Positions 1 to 11,598 are shown, counted from the first letter of the stretch. The stretch: DNA of 64,000 bases from Tetracladium setigerum (GCA_031472005.1 PZJY01000005.1:930001-994000), one strand, 5' to 3'. The notes: generated by a model from the sequence alone, not told the origin. Numbers and translations are program-made.

Positions 1-2
1 TC

Positions 3-518
3 AACAAATGGCGAGCTACGTGGGAACAAAATAACCCGAACTGCTGCACAGAGATTCCTATACATCGCCATACGGATGACCCATCTCCATATCCAACAAT
101 GATATGCTTTTCAAGCATATTGCAGGCAAATTGCATGCTTTCCTACAACGCGACTCTACTCCTTTTTCTCAAGCTTGGCGCTGAAACAATTGGCCGCTCG
201 TTTGAGGGCTACACATCCGAGTTCTCTCCACCTTCCGACACCTTTCACAAACCACTCAATTCGCCTGGGCAAGTGTTGGATACCCGAGCCGCGGCTACCG
301 AAATTTGTAAAATCATAGAATATTGCCTCTCAATCCACCACGATATCGCACCTGCGTTCTTATATTTTCCGTCAAGAGTTGCATACTTGGGGTTTCAGCC
401 GGAAAGCCCCCAGGCTCAGTGGTTGTATAGGCTATCGAAGCAGGTTGTAGACTGGAGCGGAATGGTAATGGGGAGCTGTAGCCCTTCACCCGCTAGGTCG
501 GTATTTGAAGGAGATTGA
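3..518 (+). CDS. Fungal Zn2Cys6-type transcription factor, C-terminal part (truncated by window edge)
   Basis: The open frame enters from the left edge and ends at TGA 516-518, so only about 171 C-terminal residues are visible. Seen: a helical segment with MLSYNATLLLFLKLG, then AAATEICKIIEYCLSIHH, a hydrophobic stretch around FLYFPSRVAYLGF, and QWLYRLSKQVVDWSGM near the end. This order (LLLYNA..., EICR..EYHL, FPLRVA.L, ..IADSSG) is what I know from the tail of fungal-specific regulators with an N-terminal Zn2Cys6 cluster; the cluster itself would lie outside the window. It probably acts in the nucleus as a pathway regulator. Its neighbour is a broken polyketide synthase, so it may have been the regulator of a secondary-metabolite cluster. 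That role is inferred from position alone. Confidence 0.6.
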   Translation, partial: NKWRATWEQNNPNCCTEIPIHRHTDDPSPYPTMICFSSILQANCMLSYNATLLLFLKLGAETIGRSFEGYTSEFSPPSDTFHKPLNSPGQVLDTRAAATEICKIIEYCLSIHHDIAPAFLYFPSRVAYLGFQPESPQAQWLYRLSKQVVDWSGMVMGSCSPSPARSVFEGD

Positions 519-544
519 GCAGCAGAAATCAATTCCCTGAACTG

Positions 545-954
545 CAGCGACGGGGAAGAAATCTCCAGGAATCAGGAGAACAGATAGTGCTCGACCTCAT
601 TGATATGGCTAAATATTAGCGGGATTTTAATTTGCCAGATGCAGTTGGAAGCGCAGCAACCTCACCAAAGCTCGAAAAAGAAGGTTGTGTGGATTGGCTC
701 TCGGGTTTGTGTGGTGGGGATCAGCTGCCCCGGATATGCTTGTAAGGTCCCAGCGCGGCGATTTAAGGATACTTTAACCACAGGACGATCTTGATGCTCA
801 GAAATCTCTCGAAAGCTTGGGAATCGATTCACTTGTCACAATCGAAATTTGAACTTGGTGGAGAGGATCGATTGGCTTCGAAGTTAGCACGTTGGGAAAT
901 CTGAATGCTAGTATGACTAAAAGTTTAAGCGAGCTCGTCTTGAGCGGTTTATGA
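545..954 (+). pseudogene. Polyketide synthase C-terminal relic (acyl-carrier-protein domain)
   Basis: From 784, one frame gives LDAQKSLESLGIDSLVTIEI, an acyl-carrier/phosphopantetheine motif with the attachment serine in G-I-D-S-L. After a TGA at 850-852 the same frame continues TWWRGSIGFEVSTLGNLNAS and ends at TGA 952-954. The part after the stop still matches the second half of a fungal PKS ACP (RNWWRR..G.EVSTLEIL). Upstream, from 545, a different frame reads VLDLIDMAKY, stop, RDFNLPDAVGSAA, compatible with PKS linker sequence. One frame change and several stops within 400 bp mean it is not functional. No other PKS domain is visible, so it is the 3' stub of a deleted or decayed gene. Confidence 0.6.
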
Positions 955-2781
955 GAGAAATTTGAGAAGAATATAAGACAAGAATTTTGAGAGATTGATG
1001 GGACTTATAGAACTTGATATTGATAGCTTACTTTATCTTTATTATCAAAAATAATAGATGCTTAAACATTTAAACGCCTATTTATAACCAGGCTTTAAGA
1101 CTAACCCGTTTATTTTAACGATCTTACTTAAGAGAAATAAGCAAGGAGGCCTTGTAGTTAATAGACGTTTTATTCTTATAAACATAAGTTCTTACCCCTC
1201 GGTTATCGTATACGTTTAATTTAATGGCTAGGTCTCCGTCGGCGTTCACATGTACTCGCGTGCTTATAATCGTCAGGTCTTAAATATTGCCGACTGTGGA
1301 TATCTCGGGCCGCAAGCGGGTCTTTGTACGTTTGGGCCTTTACTTATATGAAAATCTTAAAATGCTTATGCTACCCCTCTGCTCCTATTCTTGAACGCGG
1401 TTCATGAGGTTTCGACTCCGTCGGATCATCTCAAATTCATTGAACTTAAATTTAATCGGCTATGGAAGTACTTACTACTCAGTCCGGCATCGGGCACCAA
1501 TCGAGTTGCCAGAATCCAACAAGCGCAAGAACCAGAGGGACAGCATAAAACAGTTCCCACGACGATGGCAAGTCGTGAGCAGCAATAGCAGTAGGGGGGA
1601 ATGATACGAAAAAACAGCCACTAGCGTACTGGGTATGGTGTGAATTAAACCTAGCCAACGGCGGGGTGAATGCTTAAGTCCAACGACAAACGCGTTACAT
1701 TGCGTATTTTGATATGCCTCACTCACACCTGCAAGAAATAAAGAGATAATAAAAAGAGCAAACATTTGGCTTTTACACCCGTACCACTTAAGAGATGATT
1801 TCAATTATCGCTCCCAGAGCAAGCGGGCATGAGACCCATGTCGAGATACTGACGGTATGACATGAATGTGTCTGAGTCACGGCCAGGGTGGCCAGTTACG
1901 ACAACTCATCCGAGAAAGCTCGCGCCAAGTCTATATCATCAGTATCAGTTAGCAAGTATTACAGTAGTTGGAATAGATTGTTGTATGAGAGAGGGAGTAA
2001 AAAGATAGGTAGGTATACACGCTCGACACAATACTTAAGTATAACATCGTAGTCAGGAATGACGAATAAGACGAGAGCTCTGATACTGCCATTGTTAACA
2101 CTGGCAACAAAGAAAGTAAAGAAGTTGCTTACAAGACTGAGGATCATTATTCTCTCAAGATTTTGTTTCGGTGGCTCCTCAGGCAGCCCCTTGGCTGCTT
2201 CCCCATCAATGGCTGGTGGCTAGAGTGACTTCCTTTATTCACATAGACAGGGACTTTCTAACCGCCACCTACTGAAGTAAAGAATTTCCTGCCTCAGTCA
2301 CCTAGGTAGATTCCACCTCTTATCAGTTAAAATAGACCCGGGAAAACATTGGGTATACTCCAGGAGTAGGGTTGGCAAAAATGGGATCCACTTCGCTTAA
2401 CCTAGGTACTCTTTTTCCTTTGAGGGGGTTACCCAGCGGTAGTCTTGGCAAACTTGCAAAGCACCTAAGCGGGTTGTCCAGGACATGTCTAAAAAATGGA
2501 AGGGTTTTAGTTCATGAATAATAGAATAGGGATATGGAATATCAGGAAAAATGTGACAGGAAAGGTTCAACAAAATGCCAGGATAGAAATGCATGATTGA
2601 AATGGGATATATTATTAATCTATCAGAAAATACGAAGTGAGTGTACAGTGCTTCCACTACTGATGAGCGTAACCATTCTGCCAGTGTGGTGGTATCAAAA
2701 GAACTCTAGCGCCATAAAAATCGACACCCTCGCAATCCCGATTCCCCTTGCAAAGACAGACGTTCAAGTGGAAAAAGTCGC
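955..2781. other. Intergenic, partly AT-rich RIP-like tract
   Basis: About 1.8 kb without a credible gene. At roughly 980-1380 the sequence is rich in TA and TTAA steps and full of stops in every frame, as expected of an old repeat hit by RIP-type C-to-T mutation. No protein remnant of a transposase or reverse transcriptase could be read. The rest up to the permease stop is of mixed composition with only short ORFs. Confidence 0.5.
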
Positions 2782-4864
2782 TTATTTCTTGTTGTAGCCT
2801 GGGGTGTTCAAAGCAAGGCCCATGAGGCAACCACCGATGAGACCGGCAATTGGGATGGTCATGACCCAAGAGAAGAACAAGAGACCCACTCGTTGCCAGT
2901 TGACAGCCTTGTAGGTACCGTTGCACAATCCAACTCCGACGGTGGCACCAGTGATGCACATAGATGTTGATACAGGGAGCTTGTACTGGGAGAAGATAAG
3001 AATGGTGATGGCGGCACCCATTTCCATGGAGGAACCACGGGATGGCGAGTGGTAGGTGATCTTGTTACCCATGACCTTCATGATGTTCTGCGGATTTTGT
3101 TAGAAGAGTTAGAGAGACTGGGAGAACAAGGGATATCTTACGTATCCGTAAGTGATGAAACCGAAGCAAATGGTGAGCGCCATGACGGCGATTTGCCAAG
3201 TGTCAACTGGTTCGCTGGAGGCTGCGGTCTTGCCAGTGCGCCATGCTCCGTACATACCGGCCCAGATACCGACGGCATTTCCGACATCGTTGGCTCCGTG
3301 GGCAAATGAGGCAGTGCAAGCAGTGATAATTTGGACGAAGGAGTAAAGGTACTCGACTTCATTCTTGTATTTGGTGGCCTATCTGGGGTTAGCAAGAGGT
3401 TTTGGGGGTTTATTTTGTGCACTCACGTGGGCATAAACTCTCTCCATGCGGCGACCTTCTGGGGTACCGAAAACTCCGACTTGAGCCCTGTGGATATCGT
3501 AGTAAAGACCGTAAGTGAGAGCAATGACGACATAGGCGGGCAGACGGAAGAGAAGAGCCTTCAAGTTGTGGAGCTCGTAGATCGAACCAGCACCAGGTTG
3601 GTGGTTGTAAACAACGCGCATAGCCCAGCCAAGAGGACCCTTCTTTTGTCGAAGTTCGGCGTGGTGCTTCTGCTCGGCGCGGGCGAGAAGGAGACGGTAT
3701 TGAGCTTGAGGATTATCGATAGCATGAGCATCTTGGGCTTCAGCGAGGGTCTGTGTGTGGACTTGTTGATGGCCCTTTTCGGTTGGGAGGTCGTTGTCGC
3801 TGGAAGATGACTTCTCAATGGCATCTGGGTTCTTGGATGCCTCCTGGCCGGGGCGGACCAAATCTCCGCCATGTTCCTCCTCCTCGCCAGCCTGGATAGG
3901 AGCGTAGTTTGGTACACGAGCCTCGGATGCATCAGCTGGGGCCTGGCGGGTGAAGAGAGATGGTCCTCGCCAGATATCGGTGATCTTGAGGGTGTAATCC
4001 TTCTTGATGACTTTGCAGTGGACGAATGGAACGAAGAACAAGGCGGAGAGGAGGAAAAGTCCGAAACCAACACCAAGAGTCACGGAAACGATGAACCAGA
4101 TTGGACGCTTATCGAGCTTAAGGTTGGGAGAACCCTTGTAGACGACGGAAAGTGTGCAAATGGTGCCGGCAATCAAGAAGAAGATGGGAGAGGTGAAGAC
4201 GGCCATCTTGACTGGGTCCTTGCGTGTGTGGACACCCTAGCGATGGTTAGCCGAGAAGTGGAATAAAAACTCTTGAAGCTGACATACCACTTTGATGAGC
4301 ATGAAAATGATGGCTCCAAAGGCGGCAGAAATGAATGGAGCCATGACGAGACCAGCAAAGATGGCACCGAGACCAGATCCCTTGCTCCATCCCCAGGCGA
4401 CCTTGTTGGCTCCGACGGCGGCAACACCGACACCAGCAATGGAAGAGACCAAGGAGTATGTTGAGGAAACGTGAGCAGAGTTGCGGGTACACCACATCAC
4501 CCAAGTCGCTGCACCAGCGGAAGCGCATGCGAAAGCGAGCAATTGAACACCAGCATTACCGTTGAAAGCCTTGATGGGGATACTGTAATTGCTTGTTAGT
4601 CTTGAGTGTCCTCTTGGGAAAGCTTGGGTGTGATTGAACTTGCATTCCGTTCTTGATGGTGGATGCGGTTCTGGCACCGACTGCCAAGGCACCGGTCATC
4701 TCAAAAATCAAACACAAGATCATAGCCTGTCGGTAGGTAACTGAGCGAGAAGAAACTGAGGTTGCCCAAGCGTTGGCGACATCGTTTGCTCCGTTGTTGT
4801 AGGCTTCTAGCAACGCAAACATCGTGCCAATGGCGAAGATGTAGGTATACTCGGTCATCACCAT
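2782..4864 (-). CDS. High-affinity sodium/phosphate symporter (PHO-4/PHO89 family)
   Basis: Exons on the minus strand: 4864-4644, 4582-4288, 4236-3427, 3378-3142 and 3087-2782; all join in frame to 622 aa, close to family members. It imports inorganic phosphate with Na+ across the plasma membrane. Seen: an N-terminal repeat with NNGANDVANAWATSVSSR, a C-terminal repeat with SFAHGANDVGNAVGIWAG (the two GANDVxNA signatures of the family), many hydrophobic segments, and a long hydrophilic central loop (about residues 200-370) with acidic and Ser-rich stretches. Intron 1 (4643-4583) starts GCAAGT and ends CAG, a GC-AG intron; the others are GT-AG of 48-54 nt. The upstream region carries a palindromic CCCACGTGGG and repeated GTCTTG. 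Family assignment is firm; induction by phosphate starvation is inferred from the family and the E-box. Confidence 0.95.
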
Positions 4865-4886
4865 CTTTGCGGTTGGTTATGTCGAA

Positions 4887-5210
4887 GTCTTGGGGAGGTC
4901 TTGTCGAGGTCTTGTCGATAGAGATTCCAAGATGTACCACGGTTGGAGGGAGGACGACCATTATATATTTTGAGCTGGGCATGTGTTGCTTAACTCGCCG
5001 AGGAGCAGGAAAAGTCTCTCAGCACGCCGCAATCTGGACGAGCCAGAGACCAGAGTACACCCACGTGGGTTGGCACCACAAGCCTGCCGAGAACTCAGAT
5101 GCAGAAGCATTCTGGGCGTTCCTGGGATAAGTCTTGGGGGACAGGGGAGTGTCTTGTGCAGTCTTGGGATGGCTTGGATGTGTCTTGGGTTGATGTGCCT
5201 TGGTGTCTTG
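4887..5210. repeat. Eight copies of GTCTTG in the symporter 5' region
   Basis: GTCTTG occurs at 4887, 4898, 4909, 5131, 5151, 5161, 5182 and 5205. The first three are spaced exactly 11 bp apart, with a GAG or TCGAG linker. In the symporter's own direction the unit is CAAGAC. It could be a 5'UTR element or just a degenerate minisatellite. Confidence 0.6.
5060..5069. promoter_or_regulatory. Palindromic CCCACGTGGG E-box, candidate PHO4/NUC-1 site
   Basis: It lies about 195 bp upstream of the phosphate symporter start at 4864. Both strands read CACGTGGG, the preferred high-affinity flank of the phosphate regulator PHO4/NUC-1. A given 10-mer is expected well under once in 64 kb. Confidence 0.55.
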
Positions 5211-8200
5211 GGAGAGGCGAGGTGTTGGGGATGAAATGCGATGAATCTAAGCGAACGCCTTGGCATGGCCTTGGCAGTCCCCGGACAGTGCGGAATGAGG
5301 GCTTGGCAAGCTCTTTAGATGAACAATGTGACGAATCATCAGCCTGGGAAACGCCAGTGGGATGTATGAGCTAGGTGGGATCCTTGAAAGATTGGCCTGG
5401 CCTGTTACGCTACTTCGGACTTCAAATCTCTTCCTTTAGATCACTTGCTGGCCAATCACCCCCTTTAGCCTGAGGACAAGGCTACTCCATTTGGGTCTTA
5501 TCTTTGCTGTTGTGTTGCAGCCGCTCGCCGGCACGTTTTCATCTAAGTCTCGGTACTCAATTCAACCACTCTCATCTACATTCAAGTGCCTAAATCTCCA
5601 AATGTAGCCAATGTTTCGTATCCCGCAAGGCAACTAATATCTTTTCGCACAACTCCGTCAATCTGTTAGTCTTTTCCTAGTTGCATCATGCCGGAGAAGG
5701 AAGGTGGTGGTGGTGGACGTGATGATTGTCGTACGGACAGGGCGTTGACAGGCAAAGATAAATACACGTGCATGGATCCGGGCCTCTGCTTCGTCGAAAA
5801 TCCCGACCCACTCCCCACACAACTTTGACGCAACGACACACCACCCACTCAACGTTCACCTTTCTTGACACATCCGCATGTGTGAGCATTATTTGATGAT
5901 TCTGATTGTTATTATCGTTCATGCAAATATTGATCTTCAGAGAAAACGGAGATGCAAATTGTGGAATTCGCGATGCAAGAAATTATATTCCTTGGGAAGT
6001 CCAGGTCGTTAGACTTGATGTAGAATTCAAGCGAGGTCTTAGCCTGGATAGGGAAGAACAGAACTTCTCAATTATGCTTCAACCATTCTCTCAAACGCTT
6101 CAAAACTAATTTCAATAACCCATCAGATCTCATACCAATCACCCCACGTTTAGGCTCCGACGCCTCCCTCCCAAAAAACAAAGGTCGCATCAGCATCAGC
6201 ATCAGTAACTCCAATAATCTCACCACTGACCACTCCAACAACCTCACCACCTGTCACTCACTGACCACCTACATACCGTACCAATAGCATCACCAGGCTG
6301 GCTAGCAGGCAAGATTCCAACCTAACGATAAAAGTACCAGCCCATACTTCACGATCATCCCAAACCGGCCGATCATAAAATGAAACTCTCCGTAAACAGT
6401 CGCTCTCCGTCCACACCCACCACGCACGTTTTCCTACAAACCCTCTCCGCTGGACTCACTCAAATCCCTCCCTCCTCGCCTCCAAAGCACACATCTTCTT
6501 ATTTCCCTTTCCCATGAAATCATTACAACGCTTCGCCCCCCTCCATCCCATCTGGATCGGCAACTCCGCGAGCAAAAAAAAAGGGAACAGAGTGATGTAC
6601 AAGACTAATATTGCACCTACATTTAGGATTGGCTGTCTTAAGGTCTCGCCACTACTAGACATCCGTCCCAGACCTATCAATCTCTCCCAGACTTTTACTA
6701 GTGTAAGAACTAAAGAAGTGCATGTGGGTAGTTAGCACCAGGGCGTGGGTGTTGGAAAATATGGAAACGCCCGAGGTTCATGTACTGTCCTTCATACTAC
6801 TGTACTCTTACAGTATGGATACCATACAGCCGTGCTGTACATACAACTACCCGCCACGGGACGACCGCCGTGGGGACAACTGAATGGGTCAAATTGCATG
6901 ACATTAAGCAAGCCCAGACAGGGTGCCAACTATGTCAATAGAAGCTTACTGCGGCTTCCATGCATGAATCGATCGGGGAGAAAAATCCATCCTGAGGGTA
7001 GTAGCAGCCTTGCCCTGCCCTGCTTGGCTGGATATGTACATGTACATGTACAGGGGAGGGGAGGAGGAAAGGGTGTAGGGAAGGTAGTATTGGCAGAAAA
7101 ACATCGTAGGCAGTCCTCGCTCCCATGTTCCTGATGCCAGACAGTGGATTCGTCAGTTCGAATACCAGCGCCTCCAGAGCAAGAGCAGCCACACGGAAGA
7201 AGCCGAAGAAGGGGCTGTGAGTCGTGTGATAGGCTGGCTGACCCTGTACAGTACAGTCGTATGAACAGAATCTCGTTCTAGAAGCAATTTGGAAGGATCT
7301 GTGAACATATCTTCCACTGTGGAGAGTGGAGACAGGAAATCAGCCCGGCTGGTCCTTTTGTTTTCTTTTCTTGCCCTCCTCTCTTTCTTGGCTTGACTGA
7401 TTTTTCTTTTGCTCCTGGTACACGCCACTACATTCATGAGATTTAGTAATGTATTCGATTTCAAATCTGTTTGAGGCTTGGAGAGACTGATGCTAACCGT
7501 ACAATACGAGGAAGAAAAAGTCCAAAAGCTACCCGAGTAAAGCATCGGCCATACCATGTTCCCAATGCCAGATAAACCATTCGTCAGTCGATCGATCAGT
7601 CGTCAAAAGAAACTGAAACAGAGCGCGTGCTCGCTGATCTGATCCGATCAGTCACCATACCAAGCATTCAAAGACTTTGTTCCAGAAAGAGGGAAAAAGA
7701 GATTTGACACTTCGGCAGCCCCATATCCCACGAGAATGTTTACGTACTGTATTCATGGTTTCGACTCTGTTTTCTTTCCCACTCGAGAGTTGAGGAGAGA
7801 CAGACTAGAGGCTTGCTCTCTCCCTTCGTTTTCGAAACTCCCCTTTTTGCTTCCTCTCCATACCACACGGTACTTCTTTGATCTTTCATCCTCACCATCC
7901 CCAACTTATTAGCTACAGACTCCATCCATCTGTTTACCCATTCACCCAACCTCCCTTCCTTCTCCCTCCTCCCTTTCCTTCCTCGTCCCTCCCTCCCTCC
8001 ATCCCTAAAGAACGAACTCAGTCCATAGAAACAGCAACGCGCTTCCAAAAATCCAACGAAATCTCACTCCAACCCAAACGAGAGCAGCATCACACGATCA
8101 CATCCACCTTGAAAACCAAGAAACAACCAAGAATACAACCCAAGCCATCATCACCAAACAAGCTCTAGAGCCCAAGATGCCAAATTCTTGTCAACTTTCT

Positions 8201-8584
8201 GCCAATTCTTGCCAAATTCTTGCCAACACTTCTATTCTACGCATCATGCGATGATCGACGAGAGCCAAGCGTGGATGGGATCACGCAAGAAATGGAATGC
8301 TTGATATGGTGAGATGGAATCTTGGAAGATTTGAGGAGGGGTGGAGACACAGGAGAGACGAAGGAGTAGCTGAACTGCCGTCTTTTCCATCTCGGCGCCT
8401 TCTTGGCGATTGGAGATTTTTTTTGTTTAAGTATTGTATATCTCTGGCTGGGATGATTACGTTTCTCCGTGAGGTGAGGTAAGGTGAGATGAGATGGGAT
8501 TGAAAAGAAAATGGGGTTTCGTTGTTTTGCTCTGCTAATATATATATAGTCTGTCTTTACTATACAACTGGGTAAAACAAACAG

Positions 8585-8700
8585 ACGGTCTTCAAATTTC
8601 GACGTCCATCAATCAGAATTGGAACATCCATACCTCAAGCTTTCACATACCTACAAACATTCACATAGACCAAAGAAAGCAAACAAAGACCCGAATGTAT
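8585..8700. repeat. Diverged direct repeat, copy 1
   Basis: Shares an ordered set of blocks with 9815-9925: GTCTTCAA, TCGAC.TCC, CTTTCACA.AC.TA, then AAGAAAGCAAACAA.GACCC. The copies are about 1.23 kb apart in the same orientation and clearly diverged. Confidence 0.5.
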
Positions 8701-9654
8701 GGTATGTATACCCTTATGAACAATGTGTCTCAACCCCCATTCTTGCGTTTTTGCAATTTTTCCGACAGACGCGCGAAAGTGCGACGAAATAGGTTGGAAG
8801 ACGCTGGGTGGCTTGGTATCAAATTCATTGGATACGACAGAGCTATTTACTCGAAGATGGCAAGAAGGAAAATCTGGTCTACGCCTGTTAGTTGAATATA
8901 TTCTAGAGAAGGGACTAATATACAGGCTACACAATGGCGGTAATGACGCCGCGGCAAGTGAGTTGTCTTTTGCGTTTGAATTAATTAATACTTATCATTA
9001 GTTTTTTTTTAAACAACTCTTCTCATTACTCTGGACAGATTACGTTCAAAATTCAAAAGTGATGCTTGATAATTTTCATGATGGTTGTCGGATTGTTTTT
9101 CTTTAACTTGCCGAATGGAAATAGGAGATTTTTTTTTTTACACTTTTTCTTTACGAGAGATCTTCGCACTCGCACTCGCTATATTTGTTCACGCTAGCTG
9201 TTTACAAGATATCACGCCCTACTATTCGAAAGGACGATCTGCTATAGTATCAATGGATTTAGTCGTGGACACTGGCGCGACTGTGTACGGTTCGAGCAAC
9301 ATGTCCATAAATCATATCATACTATTCGATTGGTGGTTGTTACGGGTGTTGTTCAGGCAGAGTCAGTCTCTAAGGGTAGTCCTATCTATAGGCTTGCTTG
9401 CAGCACGAACCCTGACTTCTTCTTTGCGAAAGTAAGTTTATTGGTAGAGGCACGACTGATTTCGACATTTCGACATTTCGACATACTATAATAATTCAAA
9501 CAAAGTAATAATTATCTTTTGAAATTCGGCACGATGATAAAGAGAAGCTAAATCTCTATGCTTTTGATTATTTTAAAGGAGAGAGGGCGAAAATAGAGGG
9601 TTGAAGGGGTATGGTGTCGAGGGGCATGACCGACCACCTTTGAACTTTCGGACC

Positions 9655-9800
9655 TTGCAACATTTCTTTTTTTTTTAAGATTTTTATTTTTTTTAATCTT
9701 TTTTATATCATATTTTTGATTTCTTGAATTTTATTTCTTTGATTTTTCAATATTTCGATTTCTCGATTTTACGACTTTTCGATTCTTCGGTTTTTGCTGC
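9655..9800. repeat. T-rich degenerate minisatellite (TTTCGATT-like)
   Basis: Imperfect repeats of TTTCGATT and TTTTTGATT. Read on the other strand this is the same AAAATCGAAAAGTCG family as the array at 10286-10440, so the two arrays are inverted relative to each other. Confidence 0.55.
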
Positions 9801-9814
9801 GTAACGAAGAGCTG

Positions 9815-9925
9815 TCTTCAACTCTCGACATCCGATAATTAGAACCCAAATGTACATCTCGGAACTTTCACAAACATATATACCTTCAAAGAATTAAGAA
9901 AGCAAACAACGACCCCAGTGGAAAC
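9815..9925. repeat. Diverged direct repeat, copy 2
   Basis: Partner of 8585-8700. The best preserved block is AAGAAAGCAAACAACGACCC. The pair could be the ends of a short decayed element or a plain tandem duplication; no coding remnant lies between. Confidence 0.5.
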
Positions 9926-10285
9926 ACCGAGAAACATCAAGTGTCATAATTTTTCTCAATTTGGGATTATCAAAGATCGAAGGTATAATAAATACCGCGA
10001 AGAGAGTAAAAGTTGAGCTCACGCTTGAGCTAACTGTTTTACTGTTTGTTATCCTAGCATCCTAGCATAGCATAGCATAGCATACGAGAAACCTCGAAAG
10101 AAACCATCAGATCCAGATAACACGCGATGCAAAAACAAAATGAGTCCATACGTAACAACAAATGAAGACTCGACTTCGCGTCCCCCTTTCCATCGCGCCC
10201 CTCCCACTGCCCGTCGATACATGGTCTGCTTTACTTTGCTTTGCTACTCCATACGCCAAAACATTCCAGATCGCTTTCGCCGATT

Positions 10286-10440
10286 GAAATTCGAAAAGTC
10301 AAAAAAGTCGAAAAACCATAAAGGTAAAAAGGTAAAAAGTTAAAAAGTCGAAAGGTCGAAAAGTCAAACAGTCGACAAGTCATAAAGTTAAAAAATCGAA
10401 AAGTCGAAAAGTCCAAAAGTGAAAAAGTTGAAAAGTTTCA
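10286..10440. repeat. Degenerate minisatellite, AAAAGTCG units
   Basis: About 150 bp of imperfect AAAAGTCG, AAAGGTCG and AAAAGTTA units. Just upstream, at about 10050-10083, is a short TAGCA tandem. The array lies downstream of MAF1, beyond its stop. Confidence 0.7.
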
Positions 10441-10617
10441 TGTGCGCGCTCCATTAATCATTATTCACCTCAACCCTGACTGATCATGGATTAAGCTGGT
10501 GGTACTGTAGTAATAATCCTACAAACAACAAAGGACGAAGTAAAAGAGGGCAAGGAAAACTTTGATATAAATTCATACAAGAAGGAAGGAAGGATTGTCA
10601 AGCACACTGTGTAACGC

Positions 10618-11598
10618 CTAGTACTCCATGTCCATGGATGCAGCCATGTCCTCGCTCATTCCCCGAATTGGTCCTTTGTACTCCTGCTCATCCGATTCAT
10701 CATCAGCCTCGTCATCGTAGCTATCGCAGAAGTCGTCTCCATCATAAGGGACGTAATTCTCGGTATCCTGATCATCATCATAATTCCACATGGAGACGTC
10801 TGCATCCTCATCGTTAGTGAGATGGTCTGCCCGATCCCCCAACCAAAACCTGGCCCGCTTGTTAGCGCCAGAATCGTGACCACCTGCACTTCTCTTTACC
10901 ATACGAGGCGCGTATGGAACTCCACGGACGTAGATATAGGTAACTCGCTTTCTTTCCTTGTTGAAGAAGAAGTAGTTCAAACTCCAGATCGAACCCTCTT
11001 CACCATCGAAAGGCTCGTCGGGCGGTGCCCAGCAGTAGACCGTACACTCATTCAAGGTCATTTCTTTGTCAATCATGCTCCACATCTGGGGACCCCAAGA
11101 TGGTGTTGGCGGGGGAGATGAATCTGTAGTGTAGCTGGTCTGAGGTGGGACATGAAATGATGTTCCCAAGCTCGGACGAACGTTGGACAGAGTCGAATCA
11201 ATGGTATTGATAATGGTCTTCAGACTTCTCTCCCTACGAAAGTCGCTGGGCCTGAGATTATGTGAGAAATCATAATCGGGGTGGCTTGCATTCAGCGTTG
11301 CGATCAAGTATGCAAACGTACGGCGACTGGACACCTGGCTCAAGGGACCAAATGGGCTTGATCGCGACAAGTTCATGGGCGCAAGGCCGGCTTCGGGGGG
11401 CGAGACAGATGCGGAGAGACGGAGGAGCGATTCATATTGAGACTCCAAGGAGTTCTCGATGTTCTTGTACAACTTCTTATCCGTTCCAGCGGCTTTGGTG
11501 GTGTAAAGATCACAGCCTCCGATGACCTGACAATCAGGGGTCTGAAAGTTCAACGCGCTGGTAACGTCGTCGAAGTCGCGGAGAGGCATGAACTTCAT
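10618..11598 (-). CDS. maf1: Maf1, repressor of RNA polymerase III
   Basis: Single exon, 326 aa. Maf1 binds Pol III and Brf1 to shut down tRNA and 5S transcription under stress or TOR inhibition; its activity is set by phosphorylation and nuclear import. Seen: the N-terminal box with MKFMPLRDFDDVTSALNF and IGGCDLYTTKAA; the middle box YLIATLNASHPDYDFSHNLR with LRPSDFRRE; and the C-terminal box CTVYCWAPPDEPFDGEEGSI followed by WSLNYFFFNKERKRVTYIYV. A basic KRSAGGHDSGANKRAR segment may be a nuclear signal. The acidic tail (about residues 265-315, Asp/Glu-rich) is usual for fungal Maf1. The start is the ATG at 11598, where homology begins. Confidence 0.96.
   Translation of the reverse strand: MKFMPLRDFDDVTSALNFQTPDCQVIGGCDLYTTKAAGTDKKLYKNIENSLESQYESLLRLSASVSPPEAGLAPMNLSRSSPFGPLSQVSSRRTFAYLIATLNASHPDYDFSHNLRPSDFRRERSLKTIINTIDSTLSNVRPSLGTSFHVPPQTSYTTDSSPPPTPSWGPQMWSMIDKEMTLNECTVYCWAPPDEPFDGEEGSIWSLNYFFFNKERKRVTYIYVRGVPYAPRMVKRSAGGHDSGANKRARFWLGDRADHLTNDEDADVSMWNYDDDQDTENYVPYDGDDFCDSYDDEADDESDEQEYKGPIRGMSEDMAASMDMEY

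Larger units (their letters stand above)
4865..10617. other. 5.7-kb interval with no recognisable protein gene
   Basis: The longest ORFs are about 130 codons and show no domain or fungal codon pattern. The stretch 7740-8165 looks like a fungal 5' leader on the plus strand: pyrimidine-rich, then CAACGAAATC- and CCAACC-type A/C-rich sequence. No substantial ORF follows it, so a non-coding transcript or a lost gene is possible. At 8185-8235 there is a short TTCTTGCCAA tandem. From 8.5 to 10.5 kb the region is AT-rich with repeats listed separately. I see no tRNA or rRNA. Confidence 0.5.

Noticed and set aside
7120..7592. Short similarity between 7120-7160 and 7552-7592 (CCATGTTCC..ATGCCAGA, ATTCGTCAGT)
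   Set aside because: Only about 30 bp with several mismatches; too weak to call a repeat without a statistical test.
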